From Nesterenkonia sp. (GTDB lineage Bacteria; Actinomycetota; Actinomycetes; Actinomycetales; Micrococcaceae), in NCBI RefSeq assembly GCF_029265375.1, contig NZ_JAJUJJ010000009.1:29023-93022 (forward strand): a stretch of 64,000 bases of DNA, in the 5' to 3' direction. The notes beneath the pieces are model-generated. The model saw only the letters and a program-made list of their open reading frames with translations, was not told the DNA's origin and made no database searches. The position numbers were made by a program, and so were the translations under genes. Below are positions 18,705 to 28,647 of this stretch, piece after piece; position 1 is the first letter of the stretch, and each line of letters begins with the position of its first letter.

Positions 18705-21700
18705 ACAGCGCCTCGTAGACGCCTGTGAGCCACGCCAGCAGAGCCTGGTCGGCCAGCTCCTCACCGCCGATGCGGGCGGTGGTCGGCTTGGGCAGCAGCA
18801 CCTGCTTCAGCGAGCGCCGGTGCTGGCCGGAGTACATCCGCTCCATCCGCAGCTGCCGGGATTCGGGAAGCTCCTCAACCGGTGCGAAGCGGATGAACTT
18901 GCCCTGGACCCCCACATCGGTGATGCCCACCTCGCGCACGCGGTTGCGGAACCGGGAGACCTCCGCCAGGTTCTGCGCCGGCTCAGGCAGCTCTCCGTAG
19001 CGGTCAGTCCATTCGGCGACGACGTCGTCGACCTTCTCATCGGTGTCGGCCGCGGCGAGTTTTCGGTATCCCTCCAGCCGCAGCGGTTCGCTGGGCACGT
19101 AGTCGGAGGGCAGATGAGCGTTGATCGGCAGCTCGATCTTGACCTCCTGGGTGTGGCGGTCCTCCTCGCCCCGGTAGTCGGCCACAGCTTCGCCGACCAT
19201 CCGCAGGTACAGGTCGAAGCCCACACCTTCGATGTGGCCGGACTGTTCGCCGCCGAGCAGATTGCCGGCCCCGCGCAGCTGCAGGTCCTTCTTGGCCAGT
19301 TGGAACCCGGCCCCCAGCTCATTGTGGGCGGCCACGGCCTTCAGCCGTTCCAGCGCGTCCTCCCCCAGCGGCTTCTCCGCCGGGTACAGGAAGTAGGCGT
19401 AGGCGCGCTCCCGGGATCGGCCGACGCGTCCGCGCAGCTGGTGCAGCTGGGAGAGGCCGAAGGCTGAGGCGCGGTCGACGATCAGCGTATTGGCGTTCGA
19501 GATGTCCAGGCCGGTCTCGATGATGGTGGTGGAGACCAGCACATCGAAGCGCCGCTCCCAGAAGTCCTGAACGATCCGCTCCAGCTGGGTCTCGCTCATC
19601 TGTCCGTGGGCGACCTCTACGCGGGCTTCGGGCACCAGTTCGCGCACCCGCGCGGCAACCCGGTCGATGTCGGCCACCCGGTTGTGGACGTAGAAGACCT
19701 GCCCTTCACGCATCAGCTCGCGGCGGATCGCGGCCGAGACCTGCTTATCGGTATAGGGTCCCACATAGGTGAGCACCGGGTGACGCTCCTCCGGCGGGGT
19801 GTTCAGCTCAGAGGTCTCGCGGATTCCGGCCAGCGACATCTCAAGGGTGCGCGGGATGGGAGTGGCGGTCATGGCCAGCACATCCACATTCGTGCGCATC
19901 TTCTTCAGCTGCTCCTTGTGCTCCACACCGAAGCGCTGCTCCTCATCGATGATCACCAGGCCCAGGTCCTTGAACTGAACCTCTCTGCCCAGCAGCCGGT
20001 GGGTCCCGATGACGACGTCGATGGTTCCTTCGCGCAGCCCCTGCAGCACCTCCTTGGACTCCTTGGCGGTCTGGAACCGGGACAGCGCCCGGACCCGCAC
20101 GGGGAAGCCTGCATAGCGTTCGGTGAAGGTCTCGTAGTGCTGGGAGACCAGCAGCGTGGTGGGCACCAGCACCGCCACCTGCTTGCCGTCCTGCACTGCT
20201 TTGAACGCGGCTCGGATGGCGATCTCGGTCTTGCCGAAGCCCACATCCCCGGAGATCAGCCGGTCCATGGGCACCTCGGCCTCCATATCCCGCTTGACCT
20301 CCTCCATGGCGGTCAGCTGGTCCGGGGTCTCCACATAGGGGAAGGCGTCCTCAAGCTCGGCCTGCCAGGGGGTGTCCGGGGCGAAGGCGTGTCCGCGGGA
20401 GGCCATGCGGGCGGCGTAGAGGCGGATCAGCTCTGCGGCGATCTCCTTGACGGCTCTGCGGGCCTTGCGCTTGGTGGCCGCCCAGTCGGAGCCGCCCATC
20501 TTGGAGAGCTTCGGTTCGTCTCCGCCTACGTACTGGGAGACCTGGTCCAGCTGGTCGGTGGGCACCATCAGCCGGTCCTTCGGCGCCCCGCGCTTGGAGG
20601 AGGCGTATTCCAGCACCATGTATTCACGCATACCGGCGGTGCCGGCGCGGATGGCCTGCGGGGATCCGACCGGCCGCTGGATGAGTTCCACGAACTGGCC
20701 GATGCCGTGCTGCTCGTGGACCACATAGTCGCCCTTGGTCAGGGAGAGCGGATCCACAGGGTTCTTCTTCCGGCGGGTGGCGCGCTTGGCGCCGGCACGT
20801 GAGTCCTGCCGGATGGAGCGGCCCAGCATCTCGGATTCGGTCAGCAGCGCCAGCTGCAGCGAATCCAGCGCGAAGCCTTGGGACGCATTGGCGGTGGTCA
20901 CGGTGACAGTACCGGGCGTCGGGGCGTCGGTGAGGCTCTCCACCTGCTCATGCGGCACCTCGTGCTCGCCCAGCAGCTCGGCCACGCGGGCGGCCGAACC
21001 GGCACCGCCGGTAGTCACCACCACTGACCATTTGTCGGCGGCCCGGCCGGCCAGGAACTCCATCACCTGCTCCACCGAGCCGCGGTAGCCGATCGGCTCG
21101 CGGGAATCCACGGAGATCACATCGGCGTCCTGCTCCAGCTCCTCGTCCACGCCCAGGGAGGTGAGCGACCACCACCCGGCGCCGTGCTCCAAGGAAGCGT
21201 CCCGGGTTTCGGCCAGGGAGGCGAAGGCTCCGGTCCGCAGACTGGTCAGCTCCTGGTCGGTGACATCGATGGGTGCCGCCGCCCCGTCGGAGGTGGCCTG
21301 CCAGGCCGCGGCCAGGAACTCCTCATTGGTGGCAGCCAGGTCGTGGGCGCGGGCCCGGACCTTCTCCGGCTCCACCACCACGGTCAGGGAGCCGGCGGGA
21401 AGCTCGGAGACCAGCGGCACCATCTGCTCGGCCAGCACCGGGGTCAGCGACTCCATGCCCTCCACCGCCTGGTGCTGACTGATCTTCTCCAGCATGTCCA
21501 CTGCATGGGGCATGCTGGGCATCAGGGACTTGGCACGCTCGGCGATCTGGTCGGTGATCAGCAGTTCTCGGCAGGGTACGGCCTGCACTGTGGTGGGTGG
21601 CTCCTCGGCATCCACCGAGAGCTGGTCGGCCACCGAGAAGTGCCGCATCTGCTCCACTTCGTCGCCGAAGAACTCGACGCGGACCGGGTGGGTCTCATTC

Positions 21701-22311
21701 GGGGGGAAGACATCCAGAATGCCGCCGCGGACGGCGAACTCGCCGCGCCGGGTGACCATGTCCACCCGGTGGTAGGCGGCAGCGGACAGCCGGGAGACCA
21801 CATCGTCGAACTCGTAGAACTCACCGGTGGTCAGCGTGACCGGCTCCAGGTCGCCCAGGCCTGCCACGATGGGCTGGATAACCGCGCGGATGGGGGCGAC
21901 GACCACGTCGAGCCGGCCGGCCTGCTCCGGATGGGCGAGCCGGCGCAGCACGCCCAGCCGACGGCCGACCGTGTCTGAGCGCGGGGAGAGCCGCTCATGC
22001 GGGAGCGTCTCCCATGACGGGAAGTGGGCCACCTCGGCTTCGGGGGCGAAGGCGGACAGGGAGGTCTGCAGCTCTTCTGCCTCCCGGTCGGTGGCGGTGA
22101 CCGCCAGCACTGTACCGCCCGGGGCCTGACCTGCACCCCGGATGGCCTCGGCGATCTCCGCGATCAGGGCCGGCCGCAGCCCGGAGGTGGCCCCGATCTG
22201 CAGCTCGTCAGTGCGTTCGCCGGCGGGACGGCTCGCCGCTGAGACTACGCGGGAGTACGACGACGCCGCAGACAGCGCAGTGCGCAGACCCTTCAGAGAC
22301 ACACCAAACAC
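18694..22311 (-). CDS. mfd: Transcription-repair coupling factor
   Basis: 1205 aa; GDVGFGKTEIAIRAAFKA, DEEQRFGV, MTATPIPRTLEMSL, CarD-like DYVVHEQHGIGQF. Confidence 0.97.
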   Translation of the reverse strand: MFGVSLKGLRTALSAASSYSRVVSAASRPAGERTDELQIGATSGLRPALIAEIAEAIRGAGQAPGGTVLAVTATDREAEELQTSLSAFAPEAEVAHFPSWETLPHERLSPRSDTVGRRLGVLRRLAHPEQAGRLDVVVAPIRAVIQPIVAGLGDLEPVTLTTGEFYEFDDVVSRLSAAAYHRVDMVTRRGEFAVRGGILDVFPPNETHPVRVEFFGDEVEQMRHFSVADQLSVDAEEPPTTVQAVPCRELLITDQIAERAKSLMPSMPHAVDMLEKISQHQAVEGMESLTPVLAEQMVPLVSELPAGSLTVVVEPEKVRARAHDLAATNEEFLAAAWQATSDGAAAPIDVTDQELTSLRTGAFASLAETRDASLEHGAGWWSLTSLGVDEELEQDADVISVDSREPIGYRGSVEQVMEFLAGRAADKWSVVVTTGGAGSAARVAELLGEHEVPHEQVESLTDAPTPGTVTVTTANASQGFALDSLQLALLTESEMLGRSIRQDSRAGAKRATRRKKNPVDPLSLTKGDYVVHEQHGIGQFVELIQRPVGSPQAIRAGTAGMREYMVLEYASSKRGAPKDRLMVPTDQLDQVSQYVGGDEPKLSKMGGSDWAATKRKARRAVKEIAAELIRLYAARMASRGHAFAPDTPWQAELEDAFPYVETPDQLTAMEEVKRDMEAEVPMDRLISGDVGFGKTEIAIRAAFKAVQDGKQVAVLVPTTLLVSQHYETFTERYAGFPVRVRALSRFQTAKESKEVLQGLREGTIDVVIGTHRLLGREVQFKDLGLVIIDEEQRFGVEHKEQLKKMRTNVDVLAMTATPIPRTLEMSLAGIRETSELNTPPEERHPVLTYVGPYTDKQVSAAIRRELMREGQVFYVHNRVADIDRVAARVRELVPEARVEVAHGQMSETQLERIVQDFWERRFDVLVSTTIIETGLDISNANTLIVDRASAFGLSQLHQLRGRVGRSRERAYAYFLYPAEKPLGEDALERLKAVAAHNELGAGFQLAKKDLQLRGAGNLLGGEQSGHIEGVGFDLYLRMVGEAVADYRGEEDRHTQEVKIELPINAHLPSDYVPSEPLRLEGYRKLAAADTDEKVDDVVAEWTDRYGELPEPAQNLAEVSRFRNRVREVGITDVGVQGKFIRFAPVEELPESRQLRMERMYSGQHRRSLKQVLLPKPTTARIGGEELADQALLAWLTGVYEALFKP

Positions 22312-22352
22312 CTCGCCACACAGGGACCGGGGAGAAAAAGACCTCCCCTAGG

Positions 22353-22979
22353 TTACCGTGCTGGCAATGGCCTCCCGACAACTCCCGCAGAGCGCCCGCC
22401 GCAGCTGAGGCGCTGCTCTCTGACCCTGCGCCGAACCGGCACGGTGAGTCCCGCCAGCAGCGCAGCAGCCACACCGGCCGCCGCGGCCCATGTCGGCAGG
22501 GTATGCAGCAGCGTTCCTCCCCCAAGCACCCAGAGCGCGGCCCAGATCAGGGAGCCGGCGGCGGCCAGCAGCAGGAAGCGCGGGCTGCTGATCCCGGCGG
22601 CTCGGGCGGCGAGCGCCGCCGGGGTTCGGGCCCCGGGGAGGAGGCGCAGTCCGGCCACCGCCGCATCGCGTCCGTACCTCTGGCGCTGCAACCGCTGGGA
22701 CCACTTGTGGAGCCGCCCGGCAGCATGCGGCTTCTGCCGCATCCTCCGCAGCAGCGGGCCGGCGGCTCGGTGGGTCAGTGCGTCACCCAGCGTCATTCCT
22801 GCCGCGATGGCCACCACCGTGGTCAGCGGCGGGAGCGCCGCGGTGCTGACCAGGGCTGCTGCCGCCAGCGCGGTGGGCTCAGCCGGCCCCATCGGGATCG
22901 CCATCACCACCAGCAGGCTCAGCAGCAGTGCCCAGTGCGGCAGGGCCGGGCTGGAGGTCAGCTCAGACAGCCAGTCCAT
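22353..22979 (-). CDS. DedA/SNARE-associated family membrane protein
   Basis: Internal Met at 22979 gives MDWLSELTSS...; AALPPLTTVVAIAAGMTLGDALTH, GLRLLPGARTPAALAARAAGIS. Confidence 0.7.
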   Translation of the reverse strand: MDWLSELTSSPALPHWALLLSLLVVMAIPMGPAEPTALAAAALVSTAALPPLTTVVAIAAGMTLGDALTHRAAGPLLRRMRQKPHAAGRLHKWSQRLQRQRYGRDAAVAGLRLLPGARTPAALAARAAGISSPRFLLLAAAGSLIWAALWVLGGGTLLHTLPTWAAAAGVAAALLAGLTVPVRRRVREQRLSCGGRSAGVVGRPLPAR

Positions 22980-24189
22980 GCAGGCCCTTCCTGCGGTAGA
23001 CCGGGTCCGCCTCCGCCGCGCTGGTCTGCTGGGCCCCGGTGATGGCATCCCTGTAGTGCTCCAGGAGCAGGTCATTCACCGCTGTCCAGGAGGACGAGCC
23101 CAGCCCCTGGTGCGCCGCCTGGCCCAGTGACCGGCGCAGCGGGGCGTCCTGGGCCAGTCGGGCCACTGCGGCACGCAGCTCATCGAGCTTGCCGGGAGCG
23201 TAGTGCAGGCCGTTGATCCCGTGTGTGATCCGGTCCTTCAGTCCTCCGGCGCTGGGTCCTACGGCCGGCACCGCCGAGGCCAGTGCTTCCTGAACGGCCT
23301 GGCAGAAGGTCTCCTCGGCCCCGGTGTGCACAAAGATGTCCAGGCTCGCCAGGGTTTGGGCGAGCTGCTCGCCGTGCTGCTCCCCCAGGAAGAGCGCCCC
23401 GGGCAGCAGCTCCTTCAGGGCGCTGCGCTCCGGCCCCTCTCCCACCAGGACCAGTCGGATCCCTGGGATGCCGCTGATCGCCTGCAGGTGGTGGAGGTCC
23501 TTCTCCCTGGCCAGGCGACCCACATACCCCACCAGGACGTCCCCGGCGCAGCCGCCAGAGGGCTGTGCCAGCAGACGTGCCCGGAGGGACTCCGAACGGT
23601 TCTGCGGGGAGAACCGTGCCGTGTCGACACCTCGGGGCCAGAACCTTAGGCGCGGGATGCCCAGCTCCTGGAGCTGCTGGATGCTGGCGGCGGAGGGGGC
23701 CAGGGTCAGATCAGACTGGATGTGAATGCGCCGCAGCCGGTGGCGGATCAGCGCCTCGGTCGCACGCATCCGGTAGCGGCGGGCGAAGCCGACCACATCG
23801 GTCTGATAGATGCTGACCACGGGGATCTGCATGCTGTTGGCAGCCCGGACCGCTGCGTAGCCCAGCACGAACGGGGAGGCCACATGAACCACGTCTGGGC
23901 GGAATTCGGCCATCAGGCCCCGAAGCCTGCGGCGGGTGGCCATGCCGACGGTGAAACCGTCATAGCCGGGAAGGTCCAGGCCCCCAACTCGGTGCACCGG
24001 GGCGCCCGCGTACTGCGCAGGTCCGGTCGGGGCGATCACCGCAGCTGTGTGTCCGCGCTGGGCCAGATGCTCCAGGACTCGGCAGACGGAATTCGTGACC
24101 CCGTTGGTCTGCGGCAGAAAAGATTCGGTGACCACCAGCACGCGCAGGGACCGGCAGGCCAGCAGTTCTGAAGGAGGAGTTTCTCGCAT
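22963..24189 (-). CDS. Glycosyltransferase family 4 (MgtA-like mannosyltransferase)
   Basis: VVTESFLPQTNGVTNSV, FWPRGVDTARFSP, YVGRLAREKDLHHL, ETFCQAVQEALASAVPAVGPSAGG. Confidence 0.9.
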   Translation of the reverse strand: MRETPPSELLACRSLRVLVVTESFLPQTNGVTNSVCRVLEHLAQRGHTAAVIAPTGPAQYAGAPVHRVGGLDLPGYDGFTVGMATRRRLRGLMAEFRPDVVHVASPFVLGYAAVRAANSMQIPVVSIYQTDVVGFARRYRMRATEALIRHRLRRIHIQSDLTLAPSAASIQQLQELGIPRLRFWPRGVDTARFSPQNRSESLRARLLAQPSGGCAGDVLVGYVGRLAREKDLHHLQAISGIPGIRLVLVGEGPERSALKELLPGALFLGEQHGEQLAQTLASLDIFVHTGAEETFCQAVQEALASAVPAVGPSAGGLKDRITHGINGLHYAPGKLDELRAAVARLAQDAPLRRSLGQAAHQGLGSSSWTAVNDLLLEHYRDAITGAQQTSAAEADPVYRRKGLHGLAV

Positions 24190-24266
24190 ACCTTCACGCT
24201 ATGGAGGCCCGGAACTGCGCGGAATCCAGCTGCCTGCCGGTATCCAAGAGGATCCCTGCAGTCCTT

Positions 24267-24286
24267 CGGTGGAGGAAACTGCACCC
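24267..24286. promoter_or_regulatory. 20-bp dyad 77 nt upstream of glycosyltransferase start
   Basis: CGGTGGAGGAAACTGCACCC; near-identical to 27175..27194. Confidence 0.65.
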
Positions 24287-24300
24287 TGGCTTTCCGCGGT

Positions 24301-25131
24301 TCAGTCGGAGTAGGCGACCGTGATGTTCCCGCTGGTGGTCCGCAGGTCGATGATGGATCCGGCGTCGGGGTCTGTGGCGACCTCGATGCTGACCACGCTG
24401 CTGGAGGTGTCGGACAGAACGCGATAGTTCTGGCCCCGCGGAATCAGCACCTCTATATCCCCTGCGGTGGTCGAGACGCGGACCTGCGCCGGTGCTTCGG
24501 CGAATTCCAGCGAGATGCTGCCGGAGGTCTCCTGCGCTGTCACGTTGTCCGAGGTGAGGCCGATTCCGCGGATGCTGCCGCTGGTGGCTTCCGCTGTCAG
24601 GTCGCCGGAGACATCGTAGGCGGTGATGCTGCCGGAGGTGGTCTGCAGATCCGCTGCCCCGCCGATGTTCTCCACGGACACCGCCCCTGAGGTCAGGCTG
24701 ACCTCCACGGACGAGTCCGCGGGAACCGTCCCGTCATAGGTGATCCCGCAGCCCGGGGCGAACCACAGGGGGACGCCCTGGTGCCGGCATCCCAAATCCA
24801 CCGACCAGGTCTGGTCCTCCCAGGTCTCCTCGATTGCCGGCCGCTCGCTGGCATACCAGCTGGTGGCAAGCTCCGCGGTGGCCTCATCGGTCTGCGTCCC
24901 GATCAGCTCCACGTCTGCTCCGGCCCCGTCGATGGCCACCGTCTCAGGTGTCTGACCGCTGGACAGTGACGCTTGTCCGGTCTGTTCGCTCATCCCGCCG
25001 CCGGCCAGCAGCGACCAGGTCAGGAAGGCACCAACGGCCAGGAGTGCTGCTGTGAGCAGCCCTCCGAAGATCAGCCAGGCTCTGCGAACTGCCGGGGAGG
25101 CGTGCCCCGGTGTGCTGTGCGGCGTCGTCAT
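24301..25131 (-). CDS. DUF4097-type beta-strand repeat protein, membrane anchored
   Basis: N-terminal TM, then repeated TSGSI/TTAGDI motifs. Confidence 0.8.
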   Translation of the reverse strand: MTTPHSTPGHASPAVRRAWLIFGGLLTAALLAVGAFLTWSLLAGGGMSEQTGQASLSSGQTPETVAIDGAGADVELIGTQTDEATAELATSWYASERPAIEETWEDQTWSVDLGCRHQGVPLWFAPGCGITYDGTVPADSSVEVSLTSGAVSVENIGGAADLQTTSGSITAYDVSGDLTAEATSGSIRGIGLTSDNVTAQETSGSISLEFAEAPAQVRVSTTAGDIEVLIPRGQNYRVLSDTSSSVVSIEVATDPDAGSIIDLRTTSGNITVAYSD

Positions 25132-25805
25132 GGCTGTCTGCCTCCGCGGTCCGGGGTGCTGTTGGCGGCCAGGTACTGCAGCACTGCCAGTACGCGGCGG
25201 TTGGCGCTTCCGGTGGGCGGTATGCCCAGCTTGGTGAAGATGGCGTTGATGTGCTTGGTCACAGCAGATTCACTGAGGTAGAGCTCCTCGCATATTCCGG
25301 CGTTGGAGCGCCCCTGGGCCATCAGAGCGAGCACTTGGCGCTCACGGTCGGTCAGCTCCTCCACCGGATTGTCCCTACGCTGCCGGGTGAGCAGCTGGGA
25401 GACGACCTCCGGGTCCAGCACCGAGCCGCCGTCGCCGACCCGGCGGACCACGGAGAGGAACTCGTCCACATCTGCCACGCGGTCTTTGAGCAGATAGGCC
25501 ACCCCGGAGGTCTCCCCGGTCAGCAGCTCCACGGCATACCGCTCCTCCACATACTGGGAGAGCACGATGACGGCCAGTTCCGGATCGCGCTGACGCAGCT
25601 CCAAGGCTGCGCGGATGCCTTCGTCGGTGAAGCTCGGCGGCATCCGCACATCGACGATCACCAGGTCCGGTGCATGCTCCTCCACAGCGGGGAGCAGCTC
25701 GACGGCGGTGCCTACGGCGGCGGCCACCTCTATCTGCGCGAAGTCCAGCAGCCTGGCCAGGCCCTCGCGCAGCAGGACGGAATCTTCGGCAATGACTACG
25801 CGCAT
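25128..25805 (-). CDS. LuxR/NarL-family response regulator
   Basis: MRVVIAEDSVLLREGLARLL receiver, LVIVDVRMPP, C-terminal LTDRERQVLALMAQGRSNAGICEELYLSESAVTKHINAIFTKLGI. Confidence 0.95.
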   Translation of the reverse strand: MRVVIAEDSVLLREGLARLLDFAQIEVAAAVGTAVELLPAVEEHAPDLVIVDVRMPPSFTDEGIRAALELRQRDPELAVIVLSQYVEERYAVELLTGETSGVAYLLKDRVADVDEFLSVVRRVGDGGSVLDPEVVSQLLTRQRRDNPVEELTDRERQVLALMAQGRSNAGICEELYLSESAVTKHINAIFTKLGIPPTGSANRRVLAVLQYLAANSTPDRGGRQP

Positions 25806-27118
25806 GGCAGCTCCACTCTGATCTGGGTTCCCTCTCCGGGAAGGCTGGTCATATTCAGGGTTCCGTCCACGGATTCGACGCGCTGACGCAGTCCGGTCAG
25901 GCCGGTGCCGCGAGACTCCTCGGCGCCGCCGACCCCGTCATCGGACACCGTAATGCTCAGCGTCCGGCCGATGCGTCTGACAGTGACCTCGGCGTGCTTC
26001 GCCTGGGCGTGGGCAATGATGTTGTTGACCGCCTCAGAGACCACAAAATAGGCCACTGCCTCCACATCCAGGGAGGGCCGCTGGGGCACATCCACGGTGA
26101 CTGCCACCGGGAACGGGGCTCGGGAGGCGATGCCGGAGACCGCGGCGTCGAGCCCTCGGTCTTCCAGAACGGCCGGGTGCAGGCCCCGAACCAGGTGCCG
26201 GATCTCCTGCAGCGCGGACTGCACCTCGGCCTGGGCATGCTGGAAGGCGTCCTGAGTGTCCTGCGGGTCCACCGGCGTGCCCGAGGCTGCCGCCTTGACG
26301 TGCCGGCTGCGTTCGATACCCAGGTGTACGGCCAGGGCAGTGAGGCGCTGCTGAGCCCCGTCGTGCAGATTGCGCTCGATGCGGCGCCGCTCCGCGTCCG
26401 CTGCGGCCACCACGCCGGAGCGGGCTTGTGTGACCTGCTCGACCCGCTGGGCCAGTGCCGCTTTCTCATCCACTCCGTTGACCCACTTGACCAGCGCCAG
26501 ATCTGCTAGGGCGACGGCACGCAGGATCCATGGGGAGCCCAGCAGCAGAACGGCTCCGCAGATGATGAAGAGGACGTCGATCAGAGTCAGGATGCCGGCC
26601 GCGGGCTGGCCGGAGTTCAGGCGCAGACCCAGCAGCAGCGATGCCGGTCCGCCGACCAGGCAGGCCAGCACGACGCTGACCATGATCGGGCCCCACAGCA
26701 GACCCAGCAGGTGGTAGACCAGCAGCCGCAGGCCATAGGGACTCACACCCAGCATGGCCACTCTCCGCCAGCTCCACCGGCCTCGCTGGGGCTTGGGCAC
26801 GGAGGCGCTCATGAGTGCGGCGGCCCGTGAGCGGTGCAGCCGCCCGAAGAAGCAGCACAGGATGACAGTGGCCAGTCCGATCAGGCAGGCCAGCACGATC
26901 AGCGCGGCGCGGGCCGGCACGAAGATGTCCTCTTCTAAGAGTCCGGCGACCGGGTGGTTGAGCATCACCGTGGAAAGGATGGTGCTGACCAGGGCGAATA
27001 CACCGATCGCTGGGGAGCTTAAGATGAGGCCGCCGGTGGTCAGGTAGACGGCATGGTGCGCCATCCTGCGCAGTGCGCCGCGGCTGCGACCGGTGCGGAC
27101 GGCAGGGTCTGTGTTCAC
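25796..27118 (-). CDS. Sensor histidine kinase (HisKA_3 type); GTG start at 27118 preferred
   Basis: ERRRIERNLHDGAQQRLTALAVHLG, VVSEAVNNIIAHAQAKHAEV, DDGVGGA; overlaps the response regulator. Confidence 0.92.
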   Translation of the reverse strand: MNTDPAVRTGRSRGALRRMAHHAVYLTTGGLILSSPAIGVFALVSTILSTVMLNHPVAGLLEEDIFVPARAALIVLACLIGLATVILCCFFGRLHRSRAAALMSASVPKPQRGRWSWRRVAMLGVSPYGLRLLVYHLLGLLWGPIMVSVVLACLVGGPASLLLGLRLNSGQPAAGILTLIDVLFIICGAVLLLGSPWILRAVALADLALVKWVNGVDEKAALAQRVEQVTQARSGVVAAADAERRRIERNLHDGAQQRLTALAVHLGIERSRHVKAAASGTPVDPQDTQDAFQHAQAEVQSALQEIRHLVRGLHPAVLEDRGLDAAVSGIASRAPFPVAVTVDVPQRPSLDVEAVAYFVVSEAVNNIIAHAQAKHAEVTVRRIGRTLSITVSDDGVGGAEESRGTGLTGLRQRVESVDGTLNMTSLPGEGTQIRVELPCA

Positions 27119-27174
27119 TCTACGACCATATTCCAGCGGGCGGGGCTGCGGGATTGCAGCTGGCTCTGCGATCA

Positions 27175-27194
27175 CGGTGCAGAAAACTGCACCG
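27175..27194. promoter_or_regulatory. 20-bp perfect dyad 77 nt upstream of dedA start
   Basis: CGGTGCAG-AAAA-CTGCACCG. Confidence 0.7.
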
Positions 27195-27271
27195 CAGGCC
27201 GGGGCGAAGCTGCGCGCCGCTGTGGAGTCAGCTGGATTCTGCCCGCCCGGGAGGGTTCATAGCGTGAGGCT

Positions 27272-27937
27272 ATGCACGAGATTCTCAGCAGCATTGAGTC
27301 TGCCGTCGTCGCTCTTGGCCCCTCTCCCTGGCTGGTGGTGGCGGTTCTTGTCCTGTCCTGCGTCGACGGATTCTTTCCGCCGGTGCCGAGCGAGTCGGTG
27401 GTGATTGCCGCCGCCGTGCTGGCTGTGGCCGGCGATATGCCGGCCAGCTACCTGCTGCTGCTGGTGCTGGCTGCCGCTGTGGGCGCGTTCTTCGGCGACC
27501 TCATCGCCTATTGCATCGGTTCGCGGGTCCCGGTGGACCAGCTGCGGATGCTCCGCGGGCCCCGGGGCCGGGCAGCCCTCAGCGGGGCGAGAAGTGCGCT
27601 GGCGGCACACGGCGGCAGCATCATTCTGACCGGCCGGTTCGTCCCGGTGGGACGGGTGGCGGTGAATATGACCCTGGGGGCAGTGTGCTTCGGCTTCACC
27701 CGGTTCATGCCTCTGGCCTGCCTGGCCTCGGTGCTCTGGGCTGTCAGCTCCGCGGCAATGGGAGTCGGCGCAGGCCACCTGTTCAGGGACAGCCCGCTGC
27801 TGGCCATGGCCCTGGGGATCGTTGCCGGGGCGCTGATCGGGCTGATTCTGGATCGTCTGATCCGCACTGGCGAGAAGAGATTCTCCTTCCAGCGCCGGCG
27901 ATGGCCGCAGCGACGGGCGGTATGCTCGAATACGTGA
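27272..27937 (+). CDS. DedA family membrane protein
   Basis: DGFFPPVPSESVVIAAAVLA, FFGDLIAYCIGSR, ILTGRFVPVGRVAVNMTLG. Confidence 0.9.
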   Translation: MHEILSSIESAVVALGPSPWLVVAVLVLSCVDGFFPPVPSESVVIAAAVLAVAGDMPASYLLLLVLAAAVGAFFGDLIAYCIGSRVPVDQLRMLRGPRGRAALSGARSALAAHGGSIILTGRFVPVGRVAVNMTLGAVCFGFTRFMPLACLASVLWAVSSAAMGVGAGHLFRDSPLLAMALGIVAGALIGLILDRLIRTGEKRFSFQRRRWPQRRAVCSNT

Positions 27938-28644
27938 TCTCCCCCACAGGAAGACCATGGTTGGATGAGCTGGCAGCCTCCACCGGACGGTTCCGGGACG
28001 TGCTGGCCGCAGCGGAAGAGGACGACGGCGCCCTGGACTCACCGGTTGCCGCATGCCCGGAATGGGACCTGCGCGCACTCGGCGTCCACCTGGGGCAGAC
28101 CCACCTGTGGGCAGCGGGGATCGTGCAGGGCGCTGATCCGCGCCAACGCCCTCGGGATGAGCCCGCCGGGCAGAGCCTGAGCCGGTGGTACGCCTCCGCC
28201 GCGGAGGCGCTGCGCAAGGCCTTGGCCGAGGCCGGACCGGAGGCTCCCTGTTGGACATTGGTCCGGCACCAGGGCACGGCCCTGTTCTGGCAGCGCCGGC
28301 AGGTGCACGAAACCATGGTCCACCTCTGGGATGCCCACCACGCTGTGGGTCAGACCGCCGCTCTGGACCCGGCGCTGGCCTTCGACGGTGTGGCGGAGGT
28401 GGCCGAGGTGATGTATCCGCGCATGCTGCGCGCCAAGCGTGTGGAGCCGCTGCCGAAGCGTCTGGTCCTCACCGCCACGGATGTCGATGCCGATCCGGTG
28501 ACCATCGGTGAGGCGGAGCAGGCCGTGGCGGTGACCGCCCCGGCCGAGCAGCTGCTGCTGGTGGTGTGGCAGCGGATCCCCTGGAGGCAGCAGATGGGCC
28601 CAGCAGAGGCCGAGTCCCTGCTCAGCCGCGCTCTGGTCCCCTGA
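27922..28644 (+). CDS. Maleylpyruvate isomerase / DinB-like (TIGR03083-type) protein
   Basis: WLDELAASTGRF... VAACPEWDLRALGVHLGQTHLWA...; C-terminal MDMPI-like domain. Confidence 0.82.
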   Translation: MLEYVISPTGRPWLDELAASTGRFRDVLAAAEEDDGALDSPVAACPEWDLRALGVHLGQTHLWAAGIVQGADPRQRPRDEPAGQSLSRWYASAAEALRKALAEAGPEAPCWTLVRHQGTALFWQRRQVHETMVHLWDAHHAVGQTAALDPALAFDGVAEVAEVMYPRMLRAKRVEPLPKRLVLTATDVDADPVTIGEAEQAVAVTAPAEQLLLVVWQRIPWRQQMGPAEAESLLSRALVP

Positions 28645-28647
28645 CGG

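Noticed and set aside
19606-20802. 398-aa plus-strand ORF inside mfd
   Set aside because: Antisense to an unambiguous mfd.
27254-27276. CATAGC-GTGAG-GCTATG as an independent operator
   Set aside because: It overlaps the conserved -10/start region shared with the glycosyltransferase promoter, where the symmetry is not kept (CATAGCGTGAAGGTATG).
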